Under the pieces are notes generated by a model that was given only the letters and a program-made list of their open reading frames with translations, made no database searches and had not been told where the DNA came from. From Burkholderia lata (GTDB lineage: Bacteria > Pseudomonadota > Gammaproteobacteria > Burkholderiales > Burkholderiaceae), in NCBI RefSeq assembly GCF_000012945.1, contig NC_007510.1:3534001-3598000 (forward strand): DNA of 64,000 nucleotides, in the 5' to 3' direction. Of this stretch, positions 35,436 to 43,439 are shown one piece after another. How positions within the stretch are numbered: position 1 is the stretch's first letter; each line of letters starts with the position of its first letter. The position numbers and the translations under genes were made by a program.

Positions 35436-36206
35436 ATGAGCAAATACGACACCGCCACCGTCCAATCCGTCCATCACTGGACCGACACGCTGTTCAGCTT
35501 CACCTGCACCCGTGAGGCGAGCCTGCGCTTCAACAACGGCGAATTCACGATGGTCGGCCTCGAGGTCGACGGCAAGCCGCTCGCGCGTGCCTACTCGATC
35601 GTCAGCCCGAACTACGAAGAGCATCTCGAATTCTTCAGCATCAAGGTCCAGAACGGCCCGCTGACGTCGCGCCTGCAGCACCTGAAGGTGGGCGACACGG
35701 TGCTGATCGGCAAGAAGCCGACGGGCACGCTGGTCGCCGACAACCTGCTGCCGGGCAAGACGCTGTGGATGCTGTCGACGGGCACGGGCCTCGCGCCGTT
35801 CATGTCGATCATCCGCGATCCGGACATCTACGAACGCTTCGACAAGGTGATCCTGACGCACACGTGCCGCCTGAAGGGCGAGCTCGCGTACATGGACTTC
35901 ATCAAGCACGACCTGCCGGGCCACGAGTACCTGGGCGACATCATCAAGGAAAAGCTCGTCTACTACCCGACGGTCACGCGCGAAGCGTTCGACAACGAAG
36001 GCCGGATCACCGACCTGATCGCAACGGGCAAGCTGTTCACGGACCTCGACGTCCCGCCGTTCTCGCCGGAAAACGACCGCGTGATGCTGTGCGGCAGCAC
36101 CGCGATGCTGAAGGACACGACCGACCTGCTGAAGCAGGCCGGCCTCGTCGAAGGCAAGAACAGCGCACCGGGCCACTACGTGATCGAGCGCGCGTTCGTG
36201 GACTGA
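35436..36206 (+). CDS. fpr: Ferredoxin-NADP+ reductase
   Basis: The flavoenzyme moves electrons between NADPH and ferredoxin or flavodoxin and supports iron-sulphur repair and oxidative-stress defence. The 256 residues carry the FAD-binding motif PLARAYSIVSPNYEEHLEFF, with RxYS, then GPLTSRLQHLKVGDTVLIGK. The NADP domain begins at TLWMLSTGTGLAPFMSIIRD and has VILTHTCRLKGELAYMDFI and RVMLCGSTAMLKDTTDLLKQ. It ends in VERAFVD-like IERAFVD, typical of the bacterial subgroup. A strong terminator follows, so it is probably a single-gene unit. Confidence 0.94.
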   Translation: MSKYDTATVQSVHHWTDTLFSFTCTREASLRFNNGEFTMVGLEVDGKPLARAYSIVSPNYEEHLEFFSIKVQNGPLTSRLQHLKVGDTVLIGKKPTGTLVADNLLPGKTLWMLSTGTGLAPFMSIIRDPDIYERFDKVILTHTCRLKGELAYMDFIKHDLPGHEYLGDIIKEKLVYYPTVTREAFDNEGRITDLIATGKLFTDLDVPPFSPENDRVMLCGSTAMLKDTTDLLKQAGLVEGKNSAPGHYVIERAFVD

Positions 36207-36234
36207 TCGATCCCCAAATTTGCGCGTCATCAAG

Positions 36235-36262
36235 AACCGGAGCGAAAGCTCCGGTTTTTTTT
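36235..36262 (+). terminator. Intrinsic terminator of fpr
   Basis: AACCGGAGC (36235-36243) pairs with GCTCCGGTT (36248-36256) around a GAAA tetraloop, followed by eight T residues. It lies about 30 bases after the stop codon. This is a textbook terminator. Confidence 0.93.
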
Positions 36263-36621
36263 CATCCCTACTTGGCGAATTCGTAACAAATTGGGATCAT
36301 CCCATCTCAAATAGTTACATTTGGATACGTCATCGTCCGGTGCTCGGGTGTCAGTGTTTTTCCTACAACACCTTCATTCCGATTATTCACATTTACCCTT
36401 AAATGTCCGCCCGACATGACCTTTTCAGAAATTTTGAGATATTATTCGCCGCGCGTGGTTGCCGTTCGGATGAGAGTGGAAGGGTCGGATGCAAGTGTTA
36501 CAAGACGTAACTTTTGTTACCTCGGCAGGGGGCGATTCTCTGGCGGCGACCGTCATCAAAACGGCCGCCGTTCCACGCAGCCAGCCGGTGTCTGAACCGC
36601 TTTCTGACAGCAGGGAGAGTC
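36263..36621. other. Gene-free A/T-richer region before the two-component genes
   Basis: About 360 bases after the fpr terminator show no supported gene. Composition is clearly lower in G+C than the neighbours up to about 36450. GTTAC or GTAAC motifs recur at 36283-36287, 36314-36318, 36497-36501, 36507-36511 and 36516-36520. This is the likely control region of the sensor/regulator pair downstream. Confidence 0.55.
36497..36520. promoter_or_regulatory. GTTAC cluster with an inverted pair, possible regulator site
   Basis: GTTAC (36497-36501) and GTAAC (36507-36511) form an inverted pair with a five-base centre, and another GTTAC follows at 36516-36520. Two single copies occur about 180-215 bases upstream. 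The spacing of ten bases between repeats fits protein contacts on one helix face. A link with the adjacent LuxR-type regulator is plausible but unproven. Confidence 0.4.
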
Positions 36622-37437
36622 ATGGATACGTCGCTTAGCGCGCCTTTGGGCGCCCACGCCCCGTTCCCGTCGCAACAGCTCGTGCCGGGCTGCGTCGCGA
36701 CTCCGCCCATTGCCGACGCCGCGTCGAAACGCGGTGCCTCCGCCGCGCGGATCGCAGCGCTGTCTGCCCAGTTGCTCGCCGCCGACGAAGCGGCCCGCCG
36801 CCACCTGGCAGGCGAGCTGCACGACGGACTCGGTGCCGAACTGACCGCTGCTCGTTTCGCGCTCGCAAACGTTCAAACGTGGCTACCGGCCGATGCGCCG
36901 GAGGGTTGCCTGCGCGCGCTGGCGCTTGCGCAGCAGGCACTCGACTCCGCGACCGACGCGAATCGCCGGCTGATCGACGAACGCGACACGCCGGCGCTCG
37001 ACGCGGGCCTGGTCGGCGCGCTGTCGTCGTGGGCCGACACCCATGCGGCACGCACCGGCCTGCGCACAAGCTTCGTCTGTGCGGCCGACGCACGCCTGAC
37101 GCAGATCGCCGGCGCCAGCGCGCTCGCGGTGTTCCGCGTCGCGCAGGAAGCGTTGTCGAACGTCGCGAAGCATGCCCGCGCGACGTCGGTCGACGTGCGG
37201 ATCGCCACCGACGGCACGCACCTGTCACTGATTGTCTCCGACGATGGGACCGGTTTCTCCCGAAGCCGTCGCACCGGCTACGGTCTCGCCGGCATGCGCG
37301 CCCGCTGCGAGGCGTTCGCCGGCAGCTTCGAGACGGCCACGCCGGACGCCGGCCACGGCACGCGCGTCACCGCCCGCTTCGCTTGGGATTCGCTGCTCGC
37401 GGTGCCCGTCGCGGCCCGCCGCGCGTCGCTTTCGTGA
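36622..37437 (+). CDS. Soluble NarL-type sensor histidine kinase without a visible sensor domain
   Basis: The 271-residue product has a HisKA_3 dimerisation segment, ADEAARRHLAGELHDGLGAE, where His67 is the probable phosphorylation site. The ATPase part has FRVAQEALSNVAKHARATSV (N box), LSLIVSDDGTGFS (G1) and TGYGLAGMRARCEAF (G2). There is no membrane span and no PAS, GAF or HAMP domain. The first 45 residues are Ala, Pro and Ser rich. It must respond to something through that short N-terminal part or a partner protein. The regulator gene follows after seven bases. Confidence 0.87.
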   Translation: MDTSLSAPLGAHAPFPSQQLVPGCVATPPIADAASKRGASAARIAALSAQLLAADEAARRHLAGELHDGLGAELTAARFALANVQTWLPADAPEGCLRALALAQQALDSATDANRRLIDERDTPALDAGLVGALSSWADTHAARTGLRTSFVCAADARLTQIAGASALAVFRVAQEALSNVAKHARATSVDVRIATDGTHLSLIVSDDGTGFSRSRRTGYGLAGMRARCEAFAGSFETATPDAGHGTRVTARFAWDSLLAVPVAARRASLS

Positions 37438-37444
37438 GGTCGTC

Positions 37445-38260
37445 ATGAGCCTGAACATCCTGCTCGTGGACGATCACGCGATCGTCCGGCAAGGGATCCG
37501 CCAGTTGCTGATCGACCGTGGCGTCGCACGCGACGTCACCGAGGCCGAGAACGGCGGCGACGCCGTGGCCGCCGTCGACAAGCAGGAATTCGACGTGATC
37601 CTGCTCGACATCTCGCTGCCGGACACGAACGGCATCGAAGTGCTCAAGCGCCTCAAGCGCAAGCTGCCGCGCACGCCGGTGCTGATGTTCTCGATGTACC
37701 GCGAGGATCAGTACGCGGTGCGCGCGCTGAAGGCCGGCGCCGCCGGCTATCTGTCGAAGACGGTCAACGCCGCGCAGATGATCGGCGCGATCCAGCAGGT
37801 CGCGGCCGGCCGCAAGTACGTGAGCCCCGCGATGGCCGAGGCGCTCGCCGAATACGTGTCGTTCGAGAACGAGCCGCTGCCGCACGAGAAGCTGTCCGAT
37901 CGCGAATACCAGACGCTCTGCATGCTCGCGTCGGGCAAGCGGCTCACCGACATCGCGAACACGCTGTCGCTGTCCGTGAAGACGGTGAGCGTGTACCGGT
38001 CGCGGCTGCTCGAGAAGATGCGGCTGTCGAACAACGCGGAGCTCACGTTCTACGTGATGAGCAACCGGCTCGTCGACATGGCGCCCACGGCCGGCGCCGG
38101 ATCTTCCCGCCCGACTCACCCGGTTCACCCGATCCCGCGACGCGGCGCATGCCGCGCCGCCGCCCGCGGCCGCCCGCCCGATGCGCAAGCGCTTGTTTTA
38201 TCGGACGATTTTGTGACGCACCGCTGCGCTGCAGCGGGTCTTGTGCGCCAAATCGGCTAA
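37445..38260 (+). CDS. NarL/FixJ-family response regulator with an unusual C-terminal tail
   Basis: The receiver domain has NILLVDDHAIVRQGIRQLLI (Asp9, Asp10), FDVILLDISLPDTNGIEVLK (Asp55 as acceptor) and AAGYLSKTVNAAQMIGAIQQ (the conserved Lys). The LuxR-type helix-turn-helix is EKLSDREYQTLCMLASGKRL with TDIANTLSLSVKTVSVYRSR. The family's usual end is reached at RLVDM, residue 212. About 60 more codons then follow, rich in Pro, Arg and Ala (GRPPDAQALVLSDDFV), and run to within 61 bases of the next gene. This tail reads like intergenic sequence, so a lost stop codon is possible. It is co-transcribed with the histidine kinase. Confidence 0.87.
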   Translation: MSLNILLVDDHAIVRQGIRQLLIDRGVARDVTEAENGGDAVAAVDKQEFDVILLDISLPDTNGIEVLKRLKRKLPRTPVLMFSMYREDQYAVRALKAGAAGYLSKTVNAAQMIGAIQQVAAGRKYVSPAMAEALAEYVSFENEPLPHEKLSDREYQTLCMLASGKRLTDIANTLSLSVKTVSVYRSRLLEKMRLSNNAELTFYVMSNRLVDMAPTAGAGSSRPTHPVHPIPRRGACRAAARGRPPDAQALVLSDDFVTHRCAAAGLVRQIG

Positions 38261-38321
38261 AATTACGGGTTTTCACTCAGTCAGCGCTACCGCGCCTGCG
38301 CGCGCTGGCGATTCATCCGCA

Positions 38322-39728
38322 ATGTCTCTCTTCCGCAAGAAAAACGTCGATCGCATGATCGCCGGCGCGCATGCCGCCGGGCTCAAGAAAGCGCTCGGCG
38401 CGATCGACCTCACCTTCCTCGGCATCGGCGCAATCATCGGCACCGGCATCTTCGTGCTGACCGGGACCGGCGCCGTGCAGGCCGGCCCTGCACTGATGCT
38501 GTCGTTCGTGATCGCCGCGATCGCGTGCGGCCTCGCCGCGCTGTCGTACGCGGAGTTCGCGTCGACGATCCCCGTCGCCGGCTCGATCTACACGTATTCG
38601 TACGCCACCCTCGGCGAGCTCGTCGCGTGGATCATCGGCTGGGACCTGATGCTCGAATACGGCCTCGCGTCGTCGGCCGTGTCGGTCGGCTGGTCGGGCT
38701 ACCTGCAGTCCCTGCTGCAGGGCTTCGGGCTGACGCTGCCCACCGTGCTGACGGCCGCGCCCGGCGCGGTGCCGGGTGTCGTCACGTGGTTCAACCTGCC
38801 CGCGTTCCTCGTGATGATCGTGATCACGACGCTGCTGTCGATCGGCATCCGCGAGTCGACCCGCATCAACAACATCATGGTGTTCATCAAGGTGTCGGTC
38901 GTGCTGCTCGTGATCGCGGTCGGCGTGTTCCACGTGACGCCCGCGAACTGGAAGCCGTTCATGCCGCACGGCTGGAACGGCGTGTTCGGCGCGGCGGCCG
39001 TGATGTTCTTCGCGTTCATCGGCTTCGACGCAGTGTCGTCGGCGGCCGAGGAAGTGAAGAATCCGAAGCGCGACCTGCCGATCGGCATCATCGCGTCGCT
39101 CGCGGTGTGCGCGGTGCTGTACGTGACGGTCGCCGCGGTCGCGACCGGCATCGTGCCGTCGGCCCAGTACGCGAACATCTCGCACCCGATCTCGTACGCG
39201 CTGCAGAAGGCCGGCGAGACGTGGGTCGCCGGCTTCATCGATCTCGGCGCGGTGCTCGGCATGCTGACCGTGATCCTCGTGATGAGCTACGGCCAGACGC
39301 GCGTGATCTTCGCGATGTCGCGCGACGGGCTGCTGCCGGCGGCGCTGTCGCGCGTGCACCCGCGCTACGCGACGCCGTTCCTGACGACCTGGCTCGTCGG
39401 CCTGTTCTTCGGGCTGATCGCCGCGCTCGTGCCGCTCAACGTGCTCGCCGAGCTGATCAACATCGGCACGCTCGCCGCGTTCTCGATGGTGTCGATCGCG
39501 GTGCTCGTGCTGCGTCGCACGCACCCCGACCTGCCGCGTGCGTTCCGCTGCCCCGGCGTGCCCGTGGTGCCGATCCTCGCGGTCGCGTCGTGCCTGTTCC
39601 TGATGCTGAACCTGCAGCCCATCACGTGGGCCGCGTTCGGCATCTGGCTCGTGATCGGCCTCGTGATCTACTTCCTGTACTCGCGTCACCACTCGAAGCT
39701 CGCGCACGGTCACCACGACGCGCACTGA
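38322..39728 (+). CDS. APC-superfamily amino acid permease
   Basis: The protein imports or exchanges amino acids across the inner membrane. The 468 residues have about 12 spans. Family motifs are GAIDLTFLGIGAIIGTGIFV with LTGTGAVQAGPAL (span 1 with the unwound GxIIGTGIF), and AVMFFAFIGFDAVSSAAEEV with KNPKRDLPIGI (span 6). LGMLTVILVMSYGQTRVIFA with MSRDGLLP is also typical of the CAT/YfnA-like group. The C-terminus is His rich (SRHHSKLAHGHHDAH). The ATG at 38322 is chosen because the part before it overlaps the regulator's control region. Confidence 0.9.
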   Translation: MSLFRKKNVDRMIAGAHAAGLKKALGAIDLTFLGIGAIIGTGIFVLTGTGAVQAGPALMLSFVIAAIACGLAALSYAEFASTIPVAGSIYTYSYATLGELVAWIIGWDLMLEYGLASSAVSVGWSGYLQSLLQGFGLTLPTVLTAAPGAVPGVVTWFNLPAFLVMIVITTLLSIGIRESTRINNIMVFIKVSVVLLVIAVGVFHVTPANWKPFMPHGWNGVFGAAAVMFFAFIGFDAVSSAAEEVKNPKRDLPIGIIASLAVCAVLYVTVAAVATGIVPSAQYANISHPISYALQKAGETWVAGFIDLGAVLGMLTVILVMSYGQTRVIFAMSRDGLLPAALSRVHPRYATPFLTTWLVGLFFGLIAALVPLNVLAELINIGTLAAFSMVSIAVLVLRRTHPDLPRAFRCPGVPVVPILAVASCLFLMLNLQPITWAAFGIWLVIGLVIYFLYSRHHSKLAHGHHDAH

Positions 39729-40268
39729 GCGCCGCCGTGCCGCACGCGGCACGGTGCGCACCCGCGGGGCCGGATACCGGCCCCGCACCCTCCCTGCCTT
39801 CACCCGCCCCGCCGCCACGTTGCTTTTCCTGCAACGATCCGCGCGTCAATTCCCGTTCCCGCCGTTCATTTTCCGAATGCCGATATATTCGATTCGGATC
39901 GCCATATTAATCGATTAAAAATGTAATTCAATTGAATTGAATATGAATAGAAGAAAATAATCACGCGACCGGCATTGAACTCTTGCATTCGCCAACCTAG
40001 TATTCAGGTCGGCCGATCGCATACGCCCGCCCCGCTTGGACCAGACGGGGCACAAGCCGCAGCAGGAGCGCGGCGGGATGCAATCGATTTCATCGAAGCG
40101 CCTTTTTATAAAACACAAATTCATCGCGCATTCATAAAAGAATTTTCAGCATCTTTTTAATTAAAATCATTACGACCGGATAATCCGGTCGAGGGTATTT
40201 TATTGCCTCCATCCGGAGGCATGTCGCTGCACCTGTCCGAAGTTCAACAAGAACCAGAGAGGTCTGTC
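39729..40268. other. 540-base A/T-rich leader region without a supported gene
   Basis: A GC-rich inverted repeat (GCGGGGCCGG near 39764 with CCGGCCCCGC) follows the permease. From about 39880 to 40200 the sequence becomes strikingly A/T rich, with long runs such as AATTCAATTGAATTGAATAT. Two hairpins lie close to the next gene: CGACCGGA/TCCGGTCG (40173-40191) and GCCTCC/GGAGGC (40205-40220). The region looks like a regulated promoter and long leader, possibly of foreign origin. Confidence 0.6.
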
Positions 40269-40772
40269 ATGAGCAATACATTGGTCAACGTCACGGCGAA
40301 GGTCGAAATCAGCGCGGCCAACCAGACGATCGCGGGGCTCAGGGATTATCAAAGCAAGAACTGGGCGATCGGACTGAACGGGGATACGCTGGCGCCGGAC
40401 GGTTTCCTGACGTTCTTCACCGAGCGCAACCTGCCGTTCAGCTACTACGTTCGTGCGCGTGGCGTGTCGGTCGGCGAACCGAGCGCATACCAGGCGAACA
40501 TCGAGACGCTGACGCAGCGCATCGCCGCGATTCGCGCATCGGAAACGAACCAGGTCCAGGCGACGATCCGCGAACTCGAGCTGTACAAGTCGCGGAACTG
40601 GGCAATCGGCCTGAACGGCACAACGCTGCAACCGGACAATTTCCTGCCGTTCTTCGGCACCCGCTCCGTGCCGTTCGAGTACTACGTGCGCAGCGGCGGC
40701 GTCGAGCTCGGCTCGCCGAACGCGTACGACAACAACATCCGCAACCTGACGCAGTACCTGGGCTCGCTCTGA
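40269..40772 (+). CDS. Unrecognised protein of two tandem copies of one domain
   Basis: I do not recognise the family. The 167 residues consist of two repeats offset by 79 residues: about 18-88 and 97-167. By my count 34 of 53 core positions are identical. Each repeat has NWAIGLNG, then P-D-x-F-L-x-F-F, then P-F-x-Y-Y-V-R and G-x-P-x-A-Y. Strong conservation of Trp, Asn, Gly and Tyr suggests a ligand-binding or lectin-like surface, but that is speculation. There is no signal peptide, membrane span or cysteine. A good AGAGAGG site precedes the ATG; an in-frame ATG 16 codons upstream is less likely. The gene stands alone behind an A/T-rich leader with two hairpins. Confidence 0.75.
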   Translation: MSNTLVNVTAKVEISAANQTIAGLRDYQSKNWAIGLNGDTLAPDGFLTFFTERNLPFSYYVRARGVSVGEPSAYQANIETLTQRIAAIRASETNQVQATIRELELYKSRNWAIGLNGTTLQPDNFLPFFGTRSVPFEYYVRSGGVELGSPNAYDNNIRNLTQYLGSL

Positions 40773-40981
40773 TGTAGCGACCCGCCGGGCGGAGGCGTCC
40801 GCCCGGCGACCTGCCGGCGGCCCGCCACAGGCCGCCTTGCCCGCCTTCCACGCCGCTCCGCTTGTCCCTTCCCCGTTTTGCGCGTTCCCCGTCGCCTGCA
40901 CGCTTGCCGTGGCCGGTTCATAATCGCGCCATCAAACGGCGGCCCGCATCGGCGATGTCGCCCGGCAACAGGAAGAAGATG

Positions 40982-42007
40982 ATGGAAAGCGTCGATCTCG
41001 ATGTATTGAAATCCAGCGCGCGCTGGCTCGACGAAGGGCGCCGCGTGCTGCTCGTGACGGTCGTGAAGACGTGGGGCTCGTCGCCCCGCCCCGAAGGCGC
41101 AATGCTCGCGGTGCGCGAAGACGGGCTCGTGGTCGGTTCCGTGTCCGGCGGATGTATCGAGGACGACCTGATCGCCCGTGTGCACGCAAGCGGGATCGCG
41201 GCCGACGCGCGCCCGGAAGCGCTCAAGTACGGCGTGACGGCCGAGGAAGCGCATCGCTTCGGGCTGCCGTGCGGCGGCACGATCCAGCTCGTGCTCGAGC
41301 CGCTCACGCGCGACAGCGGGATTGCCGCGCTGTGCGCGGAAGTCGAGGCCGGCCGCCTCGTTACGCGCACGATGACGCTCGCGACCGGCCGCGCATCGCT
41401 GTCGCCCGCGCAGGCGGCCGACGGGCTCGCGTTCGACGGCGAACGGCTCGTGACGATCCACGGGCCGCGCTACCGGATGCTCGTAATCGGCGCCGGCCAG
41501 TTGTCGCGCTATCTGTGCCAGATCGCGGTCGGGCTCGACTACCAGGTGACGGTGTGCGATCCGCGCGAGGAATACACGGATGCGTGGGACGTGCCGGGCA
41601 CGCGCGTCGTGCACACGATGCCCGACGATACGGTGCTCGACATGAACCTCGATGCGCGTTCGGCCGTGATCGCGCTCACGCACGATCCGAAGCTCGACGA
41701 TCTCGCGCTGATGGAGGCGCTGAAGACGCCCGCGTTCTACGTGGGCGCGCTCGGCTCGCGGCGCAACAACGCAGCGCGGCGCGAGCGGCTGCGCGAATTC
41801 GACCTGAACGAAGCGGAACTGGGCCGGCTGCACGGGCCGGCCGGCATCTACATCGGCAGCCGGACGCCGCCGGAAATCGCGATCTCGATCCTCGCCGAGA
41901 TCACCGCCGCGAAGAACAACGTGTCGCTGCCGACGATCCTGCAGGTCGAGGGCGCGAAGGCCGCGCGCGAGATCGCGGCGAACAGCGGCGCGGCCTGCGG
42001 CCTCTGA
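40982..42007 (+). CDS. XdhC/CoxI-family protein
   Basis: XdhC-type proteins help insert the sulphurated molybdenum cofactor into xanthine dehydrogenase-like enzymes. The 341-residue product has the N-terminal domain motif VVKTWGSSPRPEGAMLAVRE with GLVVGSVSGGCIEDDLIA, and LPCGGTIQLVLEPL. The C-terminal half is a Rossmann fold, RMLVIGAGQLSRYLCQIAVG, with VTVCDPREEYTDAW and FYVGALGSRRNNAARRERLR. The start ATG has an AGGAAG site six bases before it. No molybdoenzyme gene lies beside it, so its partner must be elsewhere. Confidence 0.87.
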   Translation: MESVDLDVLKSSARWLDEGRRVLLVTVVKTWGSSPRPEGAMLAVREDGLVVGSVSGGCIEDDLIARVHASGIAADARPEALKYGVTAEEAHRFGLPCGGTIQLVLEPLTRDSGIAALCAEVEAGRLVTRTMTLATGRASLSPAQAADGLAFDGERLVTIHGPRYRMLVIGAGQLSRYLCQIAVGLDYQVTVCDPREEYTDAWDVPGTRVVHTMPDDTVLDMNLDARSAVIALTHDPKLDDLALMEALKTPAFYVGALGSRRNNAARRERLREFDLNEAELGRLHGPAGIYIGSRTPPEIAISILAEITAAKNNVSLPTILQVEGAKAAREIAANSGAACGL

Positions 42008-42117
42008 TCGCGATCGACGCCGGCGCACGGTCGCGCCGGGTATGCGTCCGCGACGGGCGAAGCGGACGAAACCAGTGAAACGACACGCGCCGGCGCCAGG
42101 CCGGCGCGGGTCGCCGA

Positions 42118-42852
42118 TCAGGTCAGGCCGGCGGCAAGCGCCGCGGCAATCGAACCGACCACCAGCACGACGCCGACCGTGCGGCGCTTGTTCAGCTCGG
42201 TCCACAGCAGCACGCCGGTCAGCGACAGCAGGATCAGCGAGCCCGCGATCGTGTCCATCAGCAGCACCCAGCCGAGATTCATCCCGACGCCGCGATGCAG
42301 GTTGTTCAGCGTCGTCAGGAACGTGTTGCCCGTGCGCTTCACCGCGACGTAGCCGTTGCCGACCCAGTATTCGGCCTGCAGGTTCTGGTGCGGGCCGAAC
42401 AGGCCCATCTGCCAGTGCTCCGGCTGCATCACGTGTTTATCGCCCCACGCGACGGGCTGCGCGGGCTCCTTGCGCATGCGGCCCGGCTTGCCGTCGAAAT
42501 GCAGTTCGTGCTGCAGCCACTTCGTCATCGCGGCGGGCGTCTTCGGCGCCGGATCCGGCAGTGCGATCTGCATCTCCTCGACCTGCGGCTCGCCGGTCGA
42601 AATCTTCAGCGGCGGCGCGCGGTGGTTGAGCAGCACGCCCGTCACGCCGAACAGCAGCCCGAGCACCGCGCCCCACAGCCCGACCCAGCCATGCACCTTG
42701 CGCAGCCACTTGATGAAGGTCGCGCGGCGCGAACGCTGGCGGCGCGCCGCCAGTTCGTCGTCGCCCAGCGGGCGGGCCGCCGGGTGCAGCACGGTGACGC
42801 CCGCGCGGGAAGTACCCGTCTGGGGCGGATTGATCGTTTCGGGCGCGTTCAC
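42118..42852 (-). CDS. PepSY-associated membrane protein
   Basis: The 244-residue product is an inner-membrane protein with a short PepSY-type periplasmic part. The first span follows FIKWLRKVHGWVGLWGAVLG, with the His that is typical of these proteins. A periplasmic region with GNGYVAVKRTGNTFLTTLNN and LHRGVGMNLGW precedes a second span (DTIAGSLILLSLTGVLLWTE). A last span ends the protein. Relatives sit next to siderophore receptors and may reduce ferric siderophores or haem; here the gene is alone but has a Fur-like box upstream, which supports a link to iron. Confidence 0.82.
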   Translation of the reverse strand: MNAPETINPPQTGTSRAGVTVLHPAARPLGDDELAARRQRSRRATFIKWLRKVHGWVGLWGAVLGLLFGVTGVLLNHRAPPLKISTGEPQVEEMQIALPDPAPKTPAAMTKWLQHELHFDGKPGRMRKEPAQPVAWGDKHVMQPEHWQMGLFGPHQNLQAEYWVGNGYVAVKRTGNTFLTTLNNLHRGVGMNLGWVLLMDTIAGSLILLSLTGVLLWTELNKRRTVGVVLVVGSIAAALAAGLT

Positions 42853-42880
42853 GCGAGAGTTTCCATTCGTTCAAAACAAC

Positions 42881-42909
42881 GGGCGGCGCGCAAAGCGTGC
42901 GCGCCGCCC
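42881..42909 (-). promoter_or_regulatory. Strong hairpin in the leader of the PepSY gene
   Basis: GGGCGGCGCGC (42881-42891) pairs perfectly with GCGCGCCGCCC (42899-42909) around a seven-base loop. It lies between the Fur-like box and the start codon, so it would be in the 5' leader of the mRNA. It could act on mRNA stability or translation. No T run follows. Confidence 0.6.
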
Positions 42910-42923
42910 GAGCAGCATGAAAA

Positions 42924-42938
42924 TGAGAATGGATATCA
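42924..42938 (-). promoter_or_regulatory. Fur-box-like site upstream of the PepSY gene
   Basis: TGAGAAT-G-GATATCA at 42924-42938 matches the 7-1-7 Fur consensus TGATAAT-N-ATTATCA at 11 of 14 positions. It sits in an A/T-rich patch about 72 bases before the start codon, in a good place to block transcription when iron is plentiful. Confidence 0.65.
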
Positions 42939-43121
42939 TTACACAAATTAATTGCCGGCTCAATCTGCCCGGTTACGTGGCGGCCAGCCCGACAACAGGG
43001 GAAAATCAGACGAAGCAAGCACGTTGCGGCGTGATGCCGGCCGATAAAAGAAGAATATCGACAGAATGACCTTGCAAGGTCAAGACGGCATTTCGTAAGA
43101 AATCGCGCAGTGTCGGCCCGT

Positions 43122-43439
43122 TCAGCGCAGCGGCGGCAGCGGAAAGCGCGGTGCGGCGTCGTCCGGCGCGGGCTCGGTCCGGTCGAGCGAGTACAGCCAC
43201 GCGAGCAGATCCGCGACCGCCTGGTAGAGCTGCGGCGGAATCCGGTCGTCGAGGTCGACCTGCATCAGCAGCGACACCATCTCCGGCGCCGTATGCACGT
43301 ACAAGCCGGCGTCGTGCGCACGCGCGACGATCATCTCGGCGAGCGCGCCGTAGCCCTTCGCGACCACGCGCGGCGCCGCATCGCCGCCCTTCGGATCGTA
43401 GACGAGCGCGGCCGCGCGCTTGCGGGACGTCATGCTCAT
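43122..43439 (-). CDS. FlhB C-terminal-domain-like protein (FlhX type)
   Basis: The 105-residue product aligns with the part of FlhB that follows its self-cleavage point. AAALVYDPKGGDAAPRVVAK corresponds to the FlhB stretch after the NPTH motif. YGALAEMIVARAHDAGLYVH and IPPQLYQAVADLLAWLYSLD match the rest of the cytoplasmic domain. The NPTH itself and all membrane spans are absent. In FlhB this piece binds FliK and sets export specificity. The ATG overlaps the stop of the fliK-like gene by four bases, so the two are made together; a FlhX-like accessory role in export switching is the best guess. Confidence 0.85.
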   Translation of the reverse strand: MSMTSRKRAAALVYDPKGGDAAPRVVAKGYGALAEMIVARAHDAGLYVHTAPEMVSLLMQVDLDDRIPPQLYQAVADLLAWLYSLDRTEPAPDDAAPRFPLPPLR

